Of a stretch of 26,479 nt of DNA, positions 15,522-22,880 are shown in pieces. The translations under genes were made by a program, and so were the position numbers. Under the pieces are notes generated by a model, which searched no databases, was not told where the DNA came from, and saw only the letters and a list, made by a program, of their open reading frames with translations. Origin of the DNA: Clostridia bacterium (GTDB lineage: Bacteria > Bacillota_A > Clostridia > Christensenellales > Aristaeellaceae); the NCBI GenBank assembly GCA_017412025.1, contig JAFQOY010000129.1, forward strand, positions 1 to 26,479, read 5' to 3'. Position 1 is the stretch's first letter, and each line of letters opens with the position of its first letter.

Positions 15522-16337
15522 ATGAGCAAGCATAGAGAGGTGGTTATCCCCGACCTTCCGCCGCTGATTGGGCTGTTTGACACGCATGCGCATCCCAATG
15601 ACGCAAGATTTGATGCAGATCGTGATGACGTTTTTGAGCGGATGCGTCAGGGGAATATGCTCTGTGTCTGCGCAGGCGCGGATATGGCTTCAAGCGCAGC
15701 GGCAGTCGAGCTGGCAAAGAGCAATCCGATGTTTTATGCATCCGTCGGCGTACATCCGCACGATGCGAAGGAATTCTCGGAAAGCGACGTGCCGGTGCTG
15801 ACCAAATGGCTTACGAGCGAGGAAAAGGTCGTGGCGCTCGGTGAGATTGGTCTTGATTACTATTACGATCTTTCTCCCAGAGACGTCCAGCGCGATGTGT
15901 TTGCGCGCCAGCTGGATCTGGCCTATGAGCTGGACAAGCCCGTGATTCTCCATATCCGCGATGCGCATGGCGACGTCACGGATATCCTGCGTGCGCATAA
16001 AAACAGACTGCCGAATTGCGTCGTGCATTGCTGCTCGGCCAGCTGGGAAAGCGCCAAGGTATATATGAGCCTTGATTGCATGATTTCCTTTGCAGGACCG
16101 GTGACGCTCAAGCGCTCTGTCAATCTGCATGAGGTGGCGATGAATATGCCGCTTGACAGGATGATGATCGAGACGGACAGCCCCTATCTTGCGCCCGAAC
16201 CCGTAAGGGGAAGACGCAACGATCCGACTAACGTGGCCCATATCTGCAGGTTTATTGCATCGCTGCGCGGCATGGACGCCCAGCAGCTCTGCGATGTGAC
16301 CCGGGAAAATGGAAAGCGCTTTTACAGAATCAAATAA
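15522..16337 (+). CDS. tatD: TatD-family metal-dependent deoxyribonuclease
   Basis: A 271-residue amidohydrolase-fold nuclease. Metal ligands are all visible: H22 and H24 in FDTHAHPND, E108 in ALGEIGLDYYYD, H144 in LHIRDAHGD, H169 in VVHCCSAS, and D219 in IETDSPYLAP. The histidine motif usually reads HCFSGS; here it is HCCSAS, a mild difference. The ATG at 15522 is one base after the metG stop, and its ribosome site is weak (GAG), so translation is probably coupled to metG. The metG-tatD order is common in Bacillota. Confidence 0.94.
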   Translation: MSKHREVVIPDLPPLIGLFDTHAHPNDARFDADRDDVFERMRQGNMLCVCAGADMASSAAAVELAKSNPMFYASVGVHPHDAKEFSESDVPVLTKWLTSEEKVVALGEIGLDYYYDLSPRDVQRDVFARQLDLAYELDKPVILHIRDAHGDVTDILRAHKNRLPNCVVHCCSASWESAKVYMSLDCMISFAGPVTLKRSVNLHEVAMNMPLDRMMIETDSPYLAPEPVRGRRNDPTNVAHICRFIASLRGMDAQQLCDVTRENGKRFYRIK

Positions 16338-16341
16338 TACG

Positions 16342-16378
16342 AAGCCCTGCATGACCGTGTGACGATCATGCAGGGCTT
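16342..16378. terminator. Hairpin between convergent tatD and mntP
   Basis: A perfect 13-bp stem AAGCCCTGCATGA (16342-16354) pairs with TCATGCAGGGCTT (16366-16378) around an 11-nt loop. Only a short T run follows on either strand, so termination strength is uncertain, but the placement is right for both genes. Confidence 0.72.
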
Positions 16379-16419
16379 TGCTATGGTTGAATACGGAGAC
16401 GGATGCAGGCCGTTCAGTA

Positions 16420-16977
16420 TCAGAAGAACAGATGCTCGGCGAGTATCTTGACGCCCATGAGCATCAGAACGACGCCGCCAAAGAGTTCCGCGCGGGATCT
16501 GTATCTGCTGCCAAATACGCTGCCGATCTTCACGCCAAAAACGGAGCAGACAAATGTGATAAGCGCGATAAAGGCAACGGCTGGAACAATGCTGACTTTG
16601 AGAAACGCAAACGTGACGCCCACGGCAAGCGCATCGATGCTGGTAGCGATGGCCAGGGGAACCATGGCCTTGGGGGAGAAATCGTCGTCAGCGCTGGCGT
16701 CCTCTTCCTCGCGTGACTCCCTGATCATGTTGAATCCGATGACGCCCAGGAGGATAAAGGCTATATACGGCGCGATGGACGTGACCAGCGTTTTGAACTG
16801 GCAGCCGAGCAGATAACCGATCAGCGGCATGCCGCCTTGAAAAAGGCCGAAGTACAGACCGCAGATGAGCATATGTTTCAGACTGCAGCGGCGGACAGAC
16901 AGGCCCTTGCAGATGGACACGGCGAAAGCGTCCATTGAAAGACCGAGTGCGATGACAAATAACGCCCAAAGACTCAT
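16420..16977 (-). CDS. mntP: Manganese efflux pump MntP
   Basis: Small membrane exporter that removes excess Mn2+. 185 residues, the standard length, with six hydrophobic segments. The two internally repeated acidic motifs are present: D16 in [10 protein letters not shown] and D115 in [10 protein letters not shown]. The loop between helices 3 and 4 is acidic ([10 protein letters not shown]). The start at 16977 has AGGAGGT upstream. The leader contains a yybP-ykoY element, which ties the gene to manganese control. Confidence 0.96.
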   Translation of the reverse strand: MSLWALFVIALGLSMDAFAVSICKGLSVRRCSLKHMLICGLYFGLFQGGMPLIGYLLGCQFKTLVTSIAPYIAFILLGVIGFNMIRESREEEDASADDDFSPKAMVPLAIATSIDALAVGVTFAFLKVSIVPAVAFIALITFVCSVFGVKIGSVFGSRYRSRAELFGGVVLMLMGVKILAEHLFF

Positions 16978-17021
16978 GATGTTTACCTCCTACGGCTGAT
17001 TCACAATAAGCGGCAGGGCGC

Positions 17022-17062
17022 AAAAAAAGACCAATCCGCTGCCTCAGTGCTGCAGATTAGTC
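17022..17062 (-). terminator. Riboswitch expression-platform terminator upstream of mntP
   Basis: On the minus strand GACTAATCTGC (17062-17052) pairs, with G-U pairs, with GCGGATTGGTC (17039-17029), followed by seven Ts. The 5' arm can alternatively pair with the start of the aptamer: ATTAG (17160-17156) with CTAAT (17060-17056). Confidence 0.88.
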
Positions 17063-17162
17063 TCGTCATTTCAAATAAAGCCAGAGGCATGCCTCAGTAT
17101 GTTGGCCTTACTGCATCCGGACTGCTCGTCTGCGAGGCCGGATGCCGACTACTCCCTAATTC
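17063..17162 (-). promoter_or_regulatory. yybP-ykoY (Mn2+) riboswitch aptamer
   Basis: Two signature segments are present on the minus strand at normal distance: AGGGAGTAG (17157-17149) and CCAACATACTGAGGC (17105-17091). Between them is a hairpin arm GCATCCGG (17145-17138) with CCGGATGC (17119-17112). With Mn2+ bound, the family's conserved loops dock to form the metal site. The terminator arm's complementarity to the aptamer start argues for an ON switch. Located directly ahead of the manganese exporter. Confidence 0.93.
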
Positions 17163-17168
17163 TCTGAT

Positions 17169-17197
17169 ATTATACAGGGCATTTACGGTTCTGTCAA
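17169..17197 (-). promoter_or_regulatory. Perfect sigma-A promoter of mntP
   Basis: Minus strand TTGACA (17197-17192), 17-bp spacer, TATAAT (17174-17169). The predicted start near 17162 coincides with the aptamer start. The -35 begins only 10 bp from the terminator of the upstream transporter operon. Confidence 0.92.
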
Positions 17198-17206
17198 GAA
17201 TTAGAA

Positions 17207-17235
17207 ATCCGCTGTACGTTGGAAGTACAGCGGAT
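17207..17235 (-). terminator. Terminator of the BMP transporter operon
   Basis: A perfect 11-bp stem ATCCGCTGTAC (17207-17217) pairs with GTACAGCGGAT (17225-17235) around a 7-nt loop. On the minus strand it is followed by TTTCTAATTCTT. It lies 16 bp beyond the second permease stop. Confidence 0.8.
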
Positions 17236-17251
17236 GACATGCGATGGATGA

Positions 17252-18238
17252 TCAGCGTTCCTCGCGGAAATAGGGGAGACCAAGGCCTGCAGGCGGCTGG
17301 TCCTCACGCTTCTTGCGCATGGAAGTCGCCACAAGGACAATGATCGTGACGACATAGGGAACCATCTGAATCAGATCGGTGACATAACCCGGAACGCTGA
17401 AACCAAGCAGTGTAGGCAGGAACTGATAGAGCCAGTACAGCGTACCAAAGAGATAAGAACCCCAGATCGCATTGAGAGGCTTCCAGGTCGTGAAGATGAC
17501 CAGCGCAACGGCCAGCCAGCCCAGCGCTTCGATCTGCCCCGTGGTCGCCCAAATGCCCTGATTATAGTCAAGCACATAGTACAGACCGCCGAGGCCGGAG
17601 ATTCCGGCGCCAAGGCATGTCGCCCAGTATTTATACCTGGTGACATTGATGCCGGCAGCGTCGGCAGTTGCCGGGTTCTCTCCGATTGCGCGAAGATTCA
17701 GACCGGTACGTGTATGATTGAGGAAGTGATGGAGGATGACGGCCAGGATGATCGCCGCGTATACCATAAAGCCATATCCGAACAGGATCCTGCCAGGCGT
17801 GCCAAGACCGGAGAGAAGGGGAATCTTCGTCTGAAAGGTCTTGTATACCATGCTCTGCGTTGCAGTCCGTCCGTCGAGAATATACACGCCGAAGAAGTTG
17901 GCGACGCCCATGCCGAAGGTGGTGAGCGCAAGGCCGGTGACATTCTGATTGGCGCGCAGCGTGATGGTCAGGAAGCTGAAAATCAGGCCGCCGAGCATCG
18001 AGGCGATGAACGCACAGACGAGGGCGAGCGCGACGCAGAAGAGCATGCTGGGTTCTGCCACGCTGTTTTCATACAGATATGCGCTGGCAAAACCTGCAAA
18101 ACCGCCCAGATACATGATACCGGGTACGCCGAGGTTCAGGTTGCCGGACTTCTGGGTGATAATCTCACCCATCGCGCCGTACATGATGATCGTACCAAAG
18201 GGGATGGCGCGAAGGATCCATGCAATCAACGTTTCCAT
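17252..18238 (-). CDS. BMP-family ABC importer permease 2 (NupQ-like)
   Basis: Membrane subunit of a nucleoside/purine ABC importer. 328 residues with about 9-10 hydrophobic segments, BPD_transp_2 family. Characteristic phrases are GAMGEIITQKSGNLNLGVPGI near the N-terminus, LRAIGENPATADAAGINVTRYKYW in the cytoplasmic coupling region, and ALGWLAVALVIFTTWKP. Its start codon overlaps the stop of the other permease by one base (TGATG), so the two are translationally coupled. It is last in the operon. Confidence 0.93.
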   Translation of the reverse strand: METLIAWILRAIPFGTIIMYGAMGEIITQKSGNLNLGVPGIMYLGGFAGFASAYLYENSVAEPSMLFCVALALVCAFIASMLGGLIFSFLTITLRANQNVTGLALTTFGMGVANFFGVYILDGRTATQSMVYKTFQTKIPLLSGLGTPGRILFGYGFMVYAAIILAVILHHFLNHTRTGLNLRAIGENPATADAAGINVTRYKYWATCLGAGISGLGGLYYVLDYNQGIWATTGQIEALGWLAVALVIFTTWKPLNAIWGSYLFGTLYWLYQFLPTLLGFSVPGYVTDLIQMVPYVVTIIVLVATSMRKKREDQPPAGLGLPYFREER

Positions 18239-19344
18239 CAGCCCACCTCCTTGTTAAGGCTCATATGCCTGCTGCGGAAAACAGGTTTGTAGTTGATGAA
18301 GAATTCACTGCCAAGAATGAAGAAGAGGATAATGCCGGCGATGATGTCGGAGGCAAAATCATTGAGGTTAAAGGCGGAGGCGATTTCTCCGGCGCCCTTT
18401 TGCAGGAAGATCAGCAGGAAGGAAATCAGCGCCATATAGAACGTATTGAACTTGGCAAGCCATGCAACAATGATAGCGGTAAATCCGTTGCCGCCCGCCG
18501 TGCTGGTGGATACGGTCTGGTCGCGTCCGCCGACGATCAGGAAACCGGTCAGTCCGCAGAGCGCGCCGGAAATGATCATCGTGCGGATGATGACCCTGCC
18601 GACGTTAATGCCGGCGTAGCGCGCCGTATTCTCGCTCTCACCGACAACGGCGATCTCATAGCCCTGCTTGGAATAACGCAGATAGCAGTACATCAGCACA
18701 ACGAGGATAACGACCACGATGAGGTTGATGTTATAGCGCTGGCCGAAGAACTGCGGAAACCAGCCGGCCTTGCTGCGCATGTTCAGCTTGCCCAGGCCGG
18801 AAGCCTGACCACGCCAGATATTGACGCAGCATGCGACGAGCTGAATGGCGATGTAATTCATCATCAGCGTGAACAGCGTCTCGTTTGTGCCGAGCCTGGC
18901 CTTGAACCAGCCGGGAATAAAACCCCAGAGCGCTCCGGCCAGCACGGCAGAGATGAGCATGAAGGCATACAGCACAGAATTGGGAAGCTTTCCGCCGTAA
19001 TACACCATGACGGCAGCGGTCGCCAGCGCGCCCATGAGCACCTGGCCTTCAGCGCCGGTGTTCCAGAAACGCATCTTAAACGCCGGCGCAAGCGCGACGC
19101 CGATCAGCAGCAGAGAGGCAAGATCGCGAAGCATCCAGGAAAAACGCATCGGGGTAGAGAAGGAGCCGCGGATCATGGTCGCGTAAACATCAATGGGATT
19201 AAGGCCGGTAATGAAGAAGATAAACAGCGCGTCAACCAGAAGCGCCAGAAGAACAGCGGCGAAGCGAACCAGAATCTTGCTCCTGAAAGTTGTGCCGTCA
19301 CGCTTGACAATGCGTACCAGCGGTTCATGCGATATTCCAGCCAT
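18238..19344 (-). CDS. BMP-family ABC importer permease 1 (NupP-like)
   Basis: Second membrane subunit, 368 residues. Typical features: an N-terminal cytoplasmic segment then a first TM (about residue 30), FWNTGAEGQVLMGALA, LGTNETLFTLMMNYIA, and the coupling region AVVGESENTARYAGINV. ATG at 19344 is chosen because GGAGGT lies upstream and it overlaps the ATPase stop by one base; an in-frame TTG at 19350 lacks such a site. Intact despite the amber codon in the upstream ATPase. Confidence 0.93.
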   Translation of the reverse strand: MAGISHEPLVRIVKRDGTTFRSKILVRFAAVLLALLVDALFIFFITGLNPIDVYATMIRGSFSTPMRFSWMLRDLASLLLIGVALAPAFKMRFWNTGAEGQVLMGALATAAVMVYYGGKLPNSVLYAFMLISAVLAGALWGFIPGWFKARLGTNETLFTLMMNYIAIQLVACCVNIWRGQASGLGKLNMRSKAGWFPQFFGQRYNINLIVVVILVVLMYCYLRYSKQGYEIAVVGESENTARYAGINVGRVIIRTMIISGALCGLTGFLIVGGRDQTVSTSTAGGNGFTAIIVAWLAKFNTFYMALISFLLIFLQKGAGEIASAFNLNDFASDIIAGIILFFILGSEFFINYKPVFRSRHMSLNKEVG

Positions 19345-20900
19345 CAGCAAGCACCTCCCTGCCGGTTGTTTTCATTTTGCTGCAGCCTGGTCATCAGCAG
19401 ACCCACTTCTTCCTTGTTGGTTCTGCGTCCGTCAAGGATGCCGTTGTTCTTGCCGTCGCAAAGTACAAGGATTCTGTCACAAAGATCAAGCAGAACATCC
19501 AGATCTTCGCCGACATAGAGAATGGCGACGCCCTTTTTCTTCTGCTCATTGAGCAGATGGTAAATGGTATAGCTCGTATTGATGTCAAGGCCGCGTACAG
19601 CATATGCAGTCATCAGCACAGAGGGGGCGGCGGCAATTTCGCGACCGACCAGTACCTTCTACACATTGCCGCCGGAGAGGCGGGATACAGGGGTGATGAT
19701 AGACGGCGTGACAACGCCCAGTTCCTTCTTGATCGATTCAGCCAGCAGGCGCGGTGAACGACGGTCTGCAATGAAAGAATGGCCTTCATTGTAGCTCTTG
19801 AGCATCATGTTGTCGATCATGCCCATCGAACCGACCAGACCCATGCCGAGGCGATCTTCAGGAACAAAGGAAAGATGGACGCCCATATCGCGGATATCCT
19901 TGGGCGTTTTGCCGATCAGCTGTTCGGCGGTAGAATCGCGGTCGTCATCCGGATAATACACGACGCTGGAATCTTTGTCCGGATGCTGCAGACCGGCGAT
20001 TGCCTCCAGCAGTTCTTTCTGGCCGTTGCCGGAAATACCCGCAATGCCGAGAATCTCTCCGCTGAAAGCATCAAAGGAGATCTGATCGAGCACCTTGATG
20101 CCTTCCGCATTGGTGATGGACAGGTTGTGTACGCTCAAGCGGATATGCGGGTTGACCGGCTCCGGACGCTCAATGTTCAGTTCCACCTTTTTGCCGACCA
20201 TCAGTTCGGTGAGGATGGACTCCGTTGCGCAATCGGTTTCTATGGTACCGGCATACTCGCCCTTGCGCAGAATGGCTACGCGGTCGGAGATGGACAGCAC
20301 TTCATGAAGCTTATGTGTGATGATGATGATGGATTTTCCATCCTTCTTCATATTCCGCATGACTTCGAAAAGATGCTCGGTCTCCTGCGGCGTCAGAACG
20401 GCGGTCGGTTCGTCAAGAATCAGAAGCTGAGCGCCGTGATAGAGCATCTTGATGATCTCAAGCGTCTGCTTCTGGCTGACGCTCATCTCATAGACCTTCT
20501 GATTCAGATCAATTTCAAAACCATACTTGTCGCAGATGGACTGCGCCTTGGCTTTGATGGCTTTCAGGTCATATTTTTCATGCTTGTCCAGCACGAGCGC
20601 GATGTTTTCGGCAGCGGTAAAGACGTCAATCAGTTTGAAGTGCTGATGTACCATGCCGATACCATAGGCATAGGCGTCCTTCGGGCTGCGAATCTCGGCC
20701 AGCTTTCCATCAACAATGATTTCGCCGCTGTCCGGATAGTAGATGCCGGAAATCATGTTCATCAGCGTGGTCTTGCCGCTGCCGTTCTCACCGAGCAGGG
20801 AAAGAATCTCGCCCTTGCGAACATTCATGGAGACGTCGTGATTGGCGATAACGCGTCCAAAGGTCTTGGTAATGTGATGCAGTTCGATGGCATATTCCAT
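19344..20900 (-). pseudogene. BMP-family ABC importer ATPase (NupO-like), interrupted by one in-frame TAG
   Basis: Tandem ATPase of the importer; 518 residues if codon 414 (TAG, 19661-19659) is read, the normal length. NBD1: Walker A GENGSGKTT (37-45), Q-loop VHQHFK, signature replaced by MSVSQKQ, Walker B LLILDEPTAVLTPQE. NBD2: GIAGISGNGQKEL, then RLSGGNV-TAG-KVLVGREIAAAPSVLM, then VRGLDINTSYTIYHLL and VAILYVGEDLDVLLDLCDRI. The stop falls on the position where relatives carry Gln (LSGGNxQK), one transition from CAG. No frameshift: the frame continues for 104 sense codons to TGA at 19344. No ribosome site supports restarting downstream. If not read through, NBD2 loses its Walker B and the transporter is dead. 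AAGGAGTGG precedes the start. Filed as interrupted because sequence alone cannot prove readthrough. Confidence 0.9.
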
Positions 20901-20937
20901 GTGTGCCGCCCACTCCTTGTCGTTTGTTAAAACGGGG

Positions 20938-20966
20938 AAAAGGGAAGCGCATAATGCTTCCCTTTT
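20938..20966 (-). terminator. Stem-loop between the binding-protein and ATPase genes
   Basis: AAAAGGGAAGC (20938-20948) pairs perfectly with GCTTCCCTTTT (20956-20966), and the minus strand continues CCCCGTTTT. Such a leaky terminator or mRNA-stabilising hairpin after the first gene typically gives more binding protein than membrane subunits. Confidence 0.7.
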
Positions 20967-20984
20967 CGAGTTGTGTGGTTAGAA

Positions 20985-22220
20985 TTACTTGATCTCGGTG
21001 ATGCCATCGATGCGCAGCGCGAAGTACGGAGCGCTGCGGAAGGCGGACTCTTCAAAAGCGCCATCCACGATCGCTTCGTAGGTCTCGCCCTGATAGGCAA
21101 CGGTCATGGTCGCCCAATCCATGATGGTCATGTCGACCGGAGCGGAAGCCATCGCCTGACCGCCGACAGTGAAGGTGTCGGCAGCGAACGGCTTAACGGT
21201 GCCGGCCTTGATCGCAGCCTCGATCTCGGCAACCTTCTCAGCGGTGCCCGCAGCGCAGGAAGAGCCCAGCGCAGTGATCTTGACGGCGTCAGAGGCGTAA
21301 CCCTTCGCCCAGTCGGCGGCGACAGCTTCGCCGTTCATCATGGACTGGAACAGCTCGGTATAGAACACGGACCAGACGTTGGTCGGGGAGGTCAGCGCGG
21401 CGGTCGGAGCGGTCGGCAGCATGTCGATGTTATAGCCGACGCAGTAGCACAGCGTGCCGGCGTCCTGCAGCTTCTGGGTGGCAGCCGGAGCGCCGGTGGA
21501 GTCGGCGTGCTGGCCGATGATGACGCAGCCCTTGGCGATGAGCGCTTCAGCGGCAGCGGCTTCCTTGTCGATATCGAACCAGGAATTGGTGTAGTTGACT
21601 TCCATGGCGACGTTCGGAACGACAGAACGGATACCCAGGAAGAAAGCGGTGTAGCCGGAAACAACCTCAGCGTAGTCAAACGCGCCGACATAGCCGATCT
21701 TCACGTTGCCGTCGGCGTCGAAAGAATTCGGCTGCTTTCCCGGAGAGAGCTCGCCGGAAGCGAGGAGCTCGGCAACCTTCATGCCGGCAACAACGCCGGA
21801 GACGTAGCGGGCTTCATAGATCTTGGTAAACGCGTTCTTGAAGTTGTCAAGACCGGTCAGCGCAGCGAAGTCGCCGGTCATGGACACGAAGGTGGTGTCC
21901 GGATACTCTTCGGCAGCGAGAACCATGTAGGTCTGATGGCCGTAAGAGTTGGAGATCACCAGATTGCAGCCCTGGCCGATGCAGTCAAGCGCCGCGTCAT
22001 AGCAGGTCTGATCTTCCGGCGTCTTGTACTTCCAGATGATCTGGCTGTCGGCGATGCCGAGGCTCGCGGCGGCTTCCTTGATGCCGTTCATGTGAGAAAG
22101 GGTGTAGCCCTCGGTCTCGTCGCCGACGAGGATGACGCCGATCTTGAGATCCTGAGCCATCGCGGCACAGGCGAACATGCACAGCACGCAGGCCAGAACC
22201 AGAGCGATAAACTTCTTCAT
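20985..22220 (-). CDS. BMP-family substrate-binding protein (nucleoside/purine importer)
   Basis: Extracytoplasmic binding protein of the importer, 411 residues. A signal peptide MKKFIALVLACVLCMFACAAMA ends in an AMA-QD cut site. The mature part begins LKIGVILVGDE and shows BMP features: a GYVGAFDYAEVVSGYTAFFLGI segment, GCVIIGQHADSTGAP, and LCYCVGYNIDM. Relatives bind purine nucleosides, though some bind other small molecules. The start at 22220 has AGGAGGAAAAACC upstream. I see no canonical lipobox, which is unusual for a Gram-positive binding protein. It is first in the operon and followed by a hairpin. Confidence 0.93.
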   Translation of the reverse strand: MKKFIALVLACVLCMFACAAMAQDLKIGVILVGDETEGYTLSHMNGIKEAAASLGIADSQIIWKYKTPEDQTCYDAALDCIGQGCNLVISNSYGHQTYMVLAAEEYPDTTFVSMTGDFAALTGLDNFKNAFTKIYEARYVSGVVAGMKVAELLASGELSPGKQPNSFDADGNVKIGYVGAFDYAEVVSGYTAFFLGIRSVVPNVAMEVNYTNSWFDIDKEAAAAEALIAKGCVIIGQHADSTGAPAATQKLQDAGTLCYCVGYNIDMLPTAPTAALTSPTNVWSVFYTELFQSMMNGEAVAADWAKGYASDAVKITALGSSCAAGTAEKVAEIEAAIKAGTVKPFAADTFTVGGQAMASAPVDMTIMDWATMTVAYQGETYEAIVDGAFEESAFRSAPYFALRIDGITEIK

Positions 22221-22270
22221 TGGTTTTTCCTCCTGAATCAATCACATGGTGTAAAAGGAATACGAGAGTA

Positions 22271-22299
22271 ATGATACTGCAACTTCTGATTGTTGTAAA
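22271..22299 (-). promoter_or_regulatory. Promoter of the BMP transporter operon
   Basis: Minus strand TTTACA (22299-22294), 17-bp spacer, TATCAT (22276-22271): each hexamer 5 of 6. Predicted start near 22265, giving a leader of about 45 nt. I see no purine riboswitch in this leader. Confidence 0.75.
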
Positions 22300-22371
22300 G
22301 CATAAAAGAATTACAGAATGATGAATTTCGAATAATAACGATCTGTTTTTTACATAATGTTCGGTTATTGA

Positions 22372-22740
22372 TCAGCGGACGGGGATGATTTCAAGCCAGT
22401 AACCGTCCGGATCGGCGATGAAATAAATGCCCATCGCTTCATTTTCATAGCAGATGCAGCCCATTTCCTTATGAAGCGCATGCGCAGCCTCAAAGTCGCT
22501 GGCACGGAAGGCCAGATGGAACTCACACTCTCCAAGGTCATAACGCTGAGGATGATCGCGCAGCCAGGTCAGCTCCAATTCAAAATCTGAAGTATCATTC
22601 TTCATGAATACGATGATGAACGAACCGTCCGAGGCGGTCTTGCGGCGCGCTTCATGCAAGCCGAGCGCCTTTTCATAAAAAGCAATGGAGGCGTCAAGGT
22701 TGCTGACGTTGTAGTTTTCGTGAATCATGGTGAAGTTCAT
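22372..22740 (-). CDS. VOC-family metalloprotein (glyoxalase I-like)
   Basis: 122-residue cytoplasmic protein of the vicinal oxygen chelate fold, two beta-alpha-beta-beta-beta modules. The four expected metal ligands are H7 (IHENYNV), E56 (FELELTW), H75 (EFHLAFR) and E117 (YWLEIIP). This is the lactoylglutathione lyase layout, which would detoxify methylglyoxal; other VOC enzymes share it. It is monocistronic, with AAAGGGG upstream of the start and its own promoter divergent from the MATE gene. Confidence 0.88.
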   Translation of the reverse strand: MNFTMIHENYNVSNLDASIAFYEKALGLHEARRKTASDGSFIIVFMKNDTSDFELELTWLRDHPQRYDLGECEFHLAFRASDFEAAHALHKEMGCICYENEAMGIYFIADPDGYWLEIIPVR

Positions 22741-22788
22741 TGGCAGGCCCCTTTCTTGCTATTGGTTATTTGTTCAGCAGATAAAGCC

Positions 22789-22817
22789 AGTATAGCATAT
22801 GATTCTCCGGTTTACAA
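22789..22817 (-). promoter_or_regulatory. Promoter of the VOC gene
   Basis: Minus strand TTGTAA (22817-22812), 17-bp spacer, TATACT (22794-22789) with an extended -10 (TGC before it). The -35 overlaps that of the divergent MATE promoter. Confidence 0.72.
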
Positions 22818-22839
22818 ACCATTTTAAATATGATATAGT
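22811..22839 (+). promoter_or_regulatory. Promoter of the MATE gene
   Basis: TTTACA (22811-22816), 17-bp spacer, TATAGT (22834-22839) with an extended -10 (TGA before it). The -35 overlaps the VOC -35 on the other strand by five bases. Confidence 0.75.
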
Positions 22840-22880
22840 AATTCGCATGTGCAAATCCCCGAACTACGGAGGGTAATGAT

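Noticed and set aside
13442..15598. 718-codon open frame on the minus strand opposite metG
   Set aside because: It is the antisense of a gene with intact HIGH, KMSKS and zinc motifs. Long antisense frames are expected at this codon bias. It has no recognisable domain and would run into the T-box leader.
19344..19619. The 91-residue downstream piece of the ATPase as an independent gene
   Set aside because: It is in frame with the upstream part and continues the ABC ATPase sequence. No ribosome binding site precedes its possible starts.
19344..20900. A frameshift in the ATPase gene
   Set aside because: The distance from the stop to the final stop is a multiple of three and the protein sequence continues without shift, so a single substitution explains it.
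18220..20930. Long plus-strand frames opposite the transporter genes (18220-19518 and 19779-20930)
   Set aside because: They mirror the well-conserved permease and ATPase genes; their compositions are low-complexity His/Arg/Asp-rich and no motif fits.
20973..22271. 432-codon plus-strand frame opposite the binding protein
   Set aside because: Shadow of the BMP binding protein, which has a signal peptide, ribosome site and promoter on the other strand.
22221..22371. Purine or other riboswitch ahead of the BMP transporter operon
   Set aside because: The leader after the promoter is about 45 nt and shows no aptamer core.
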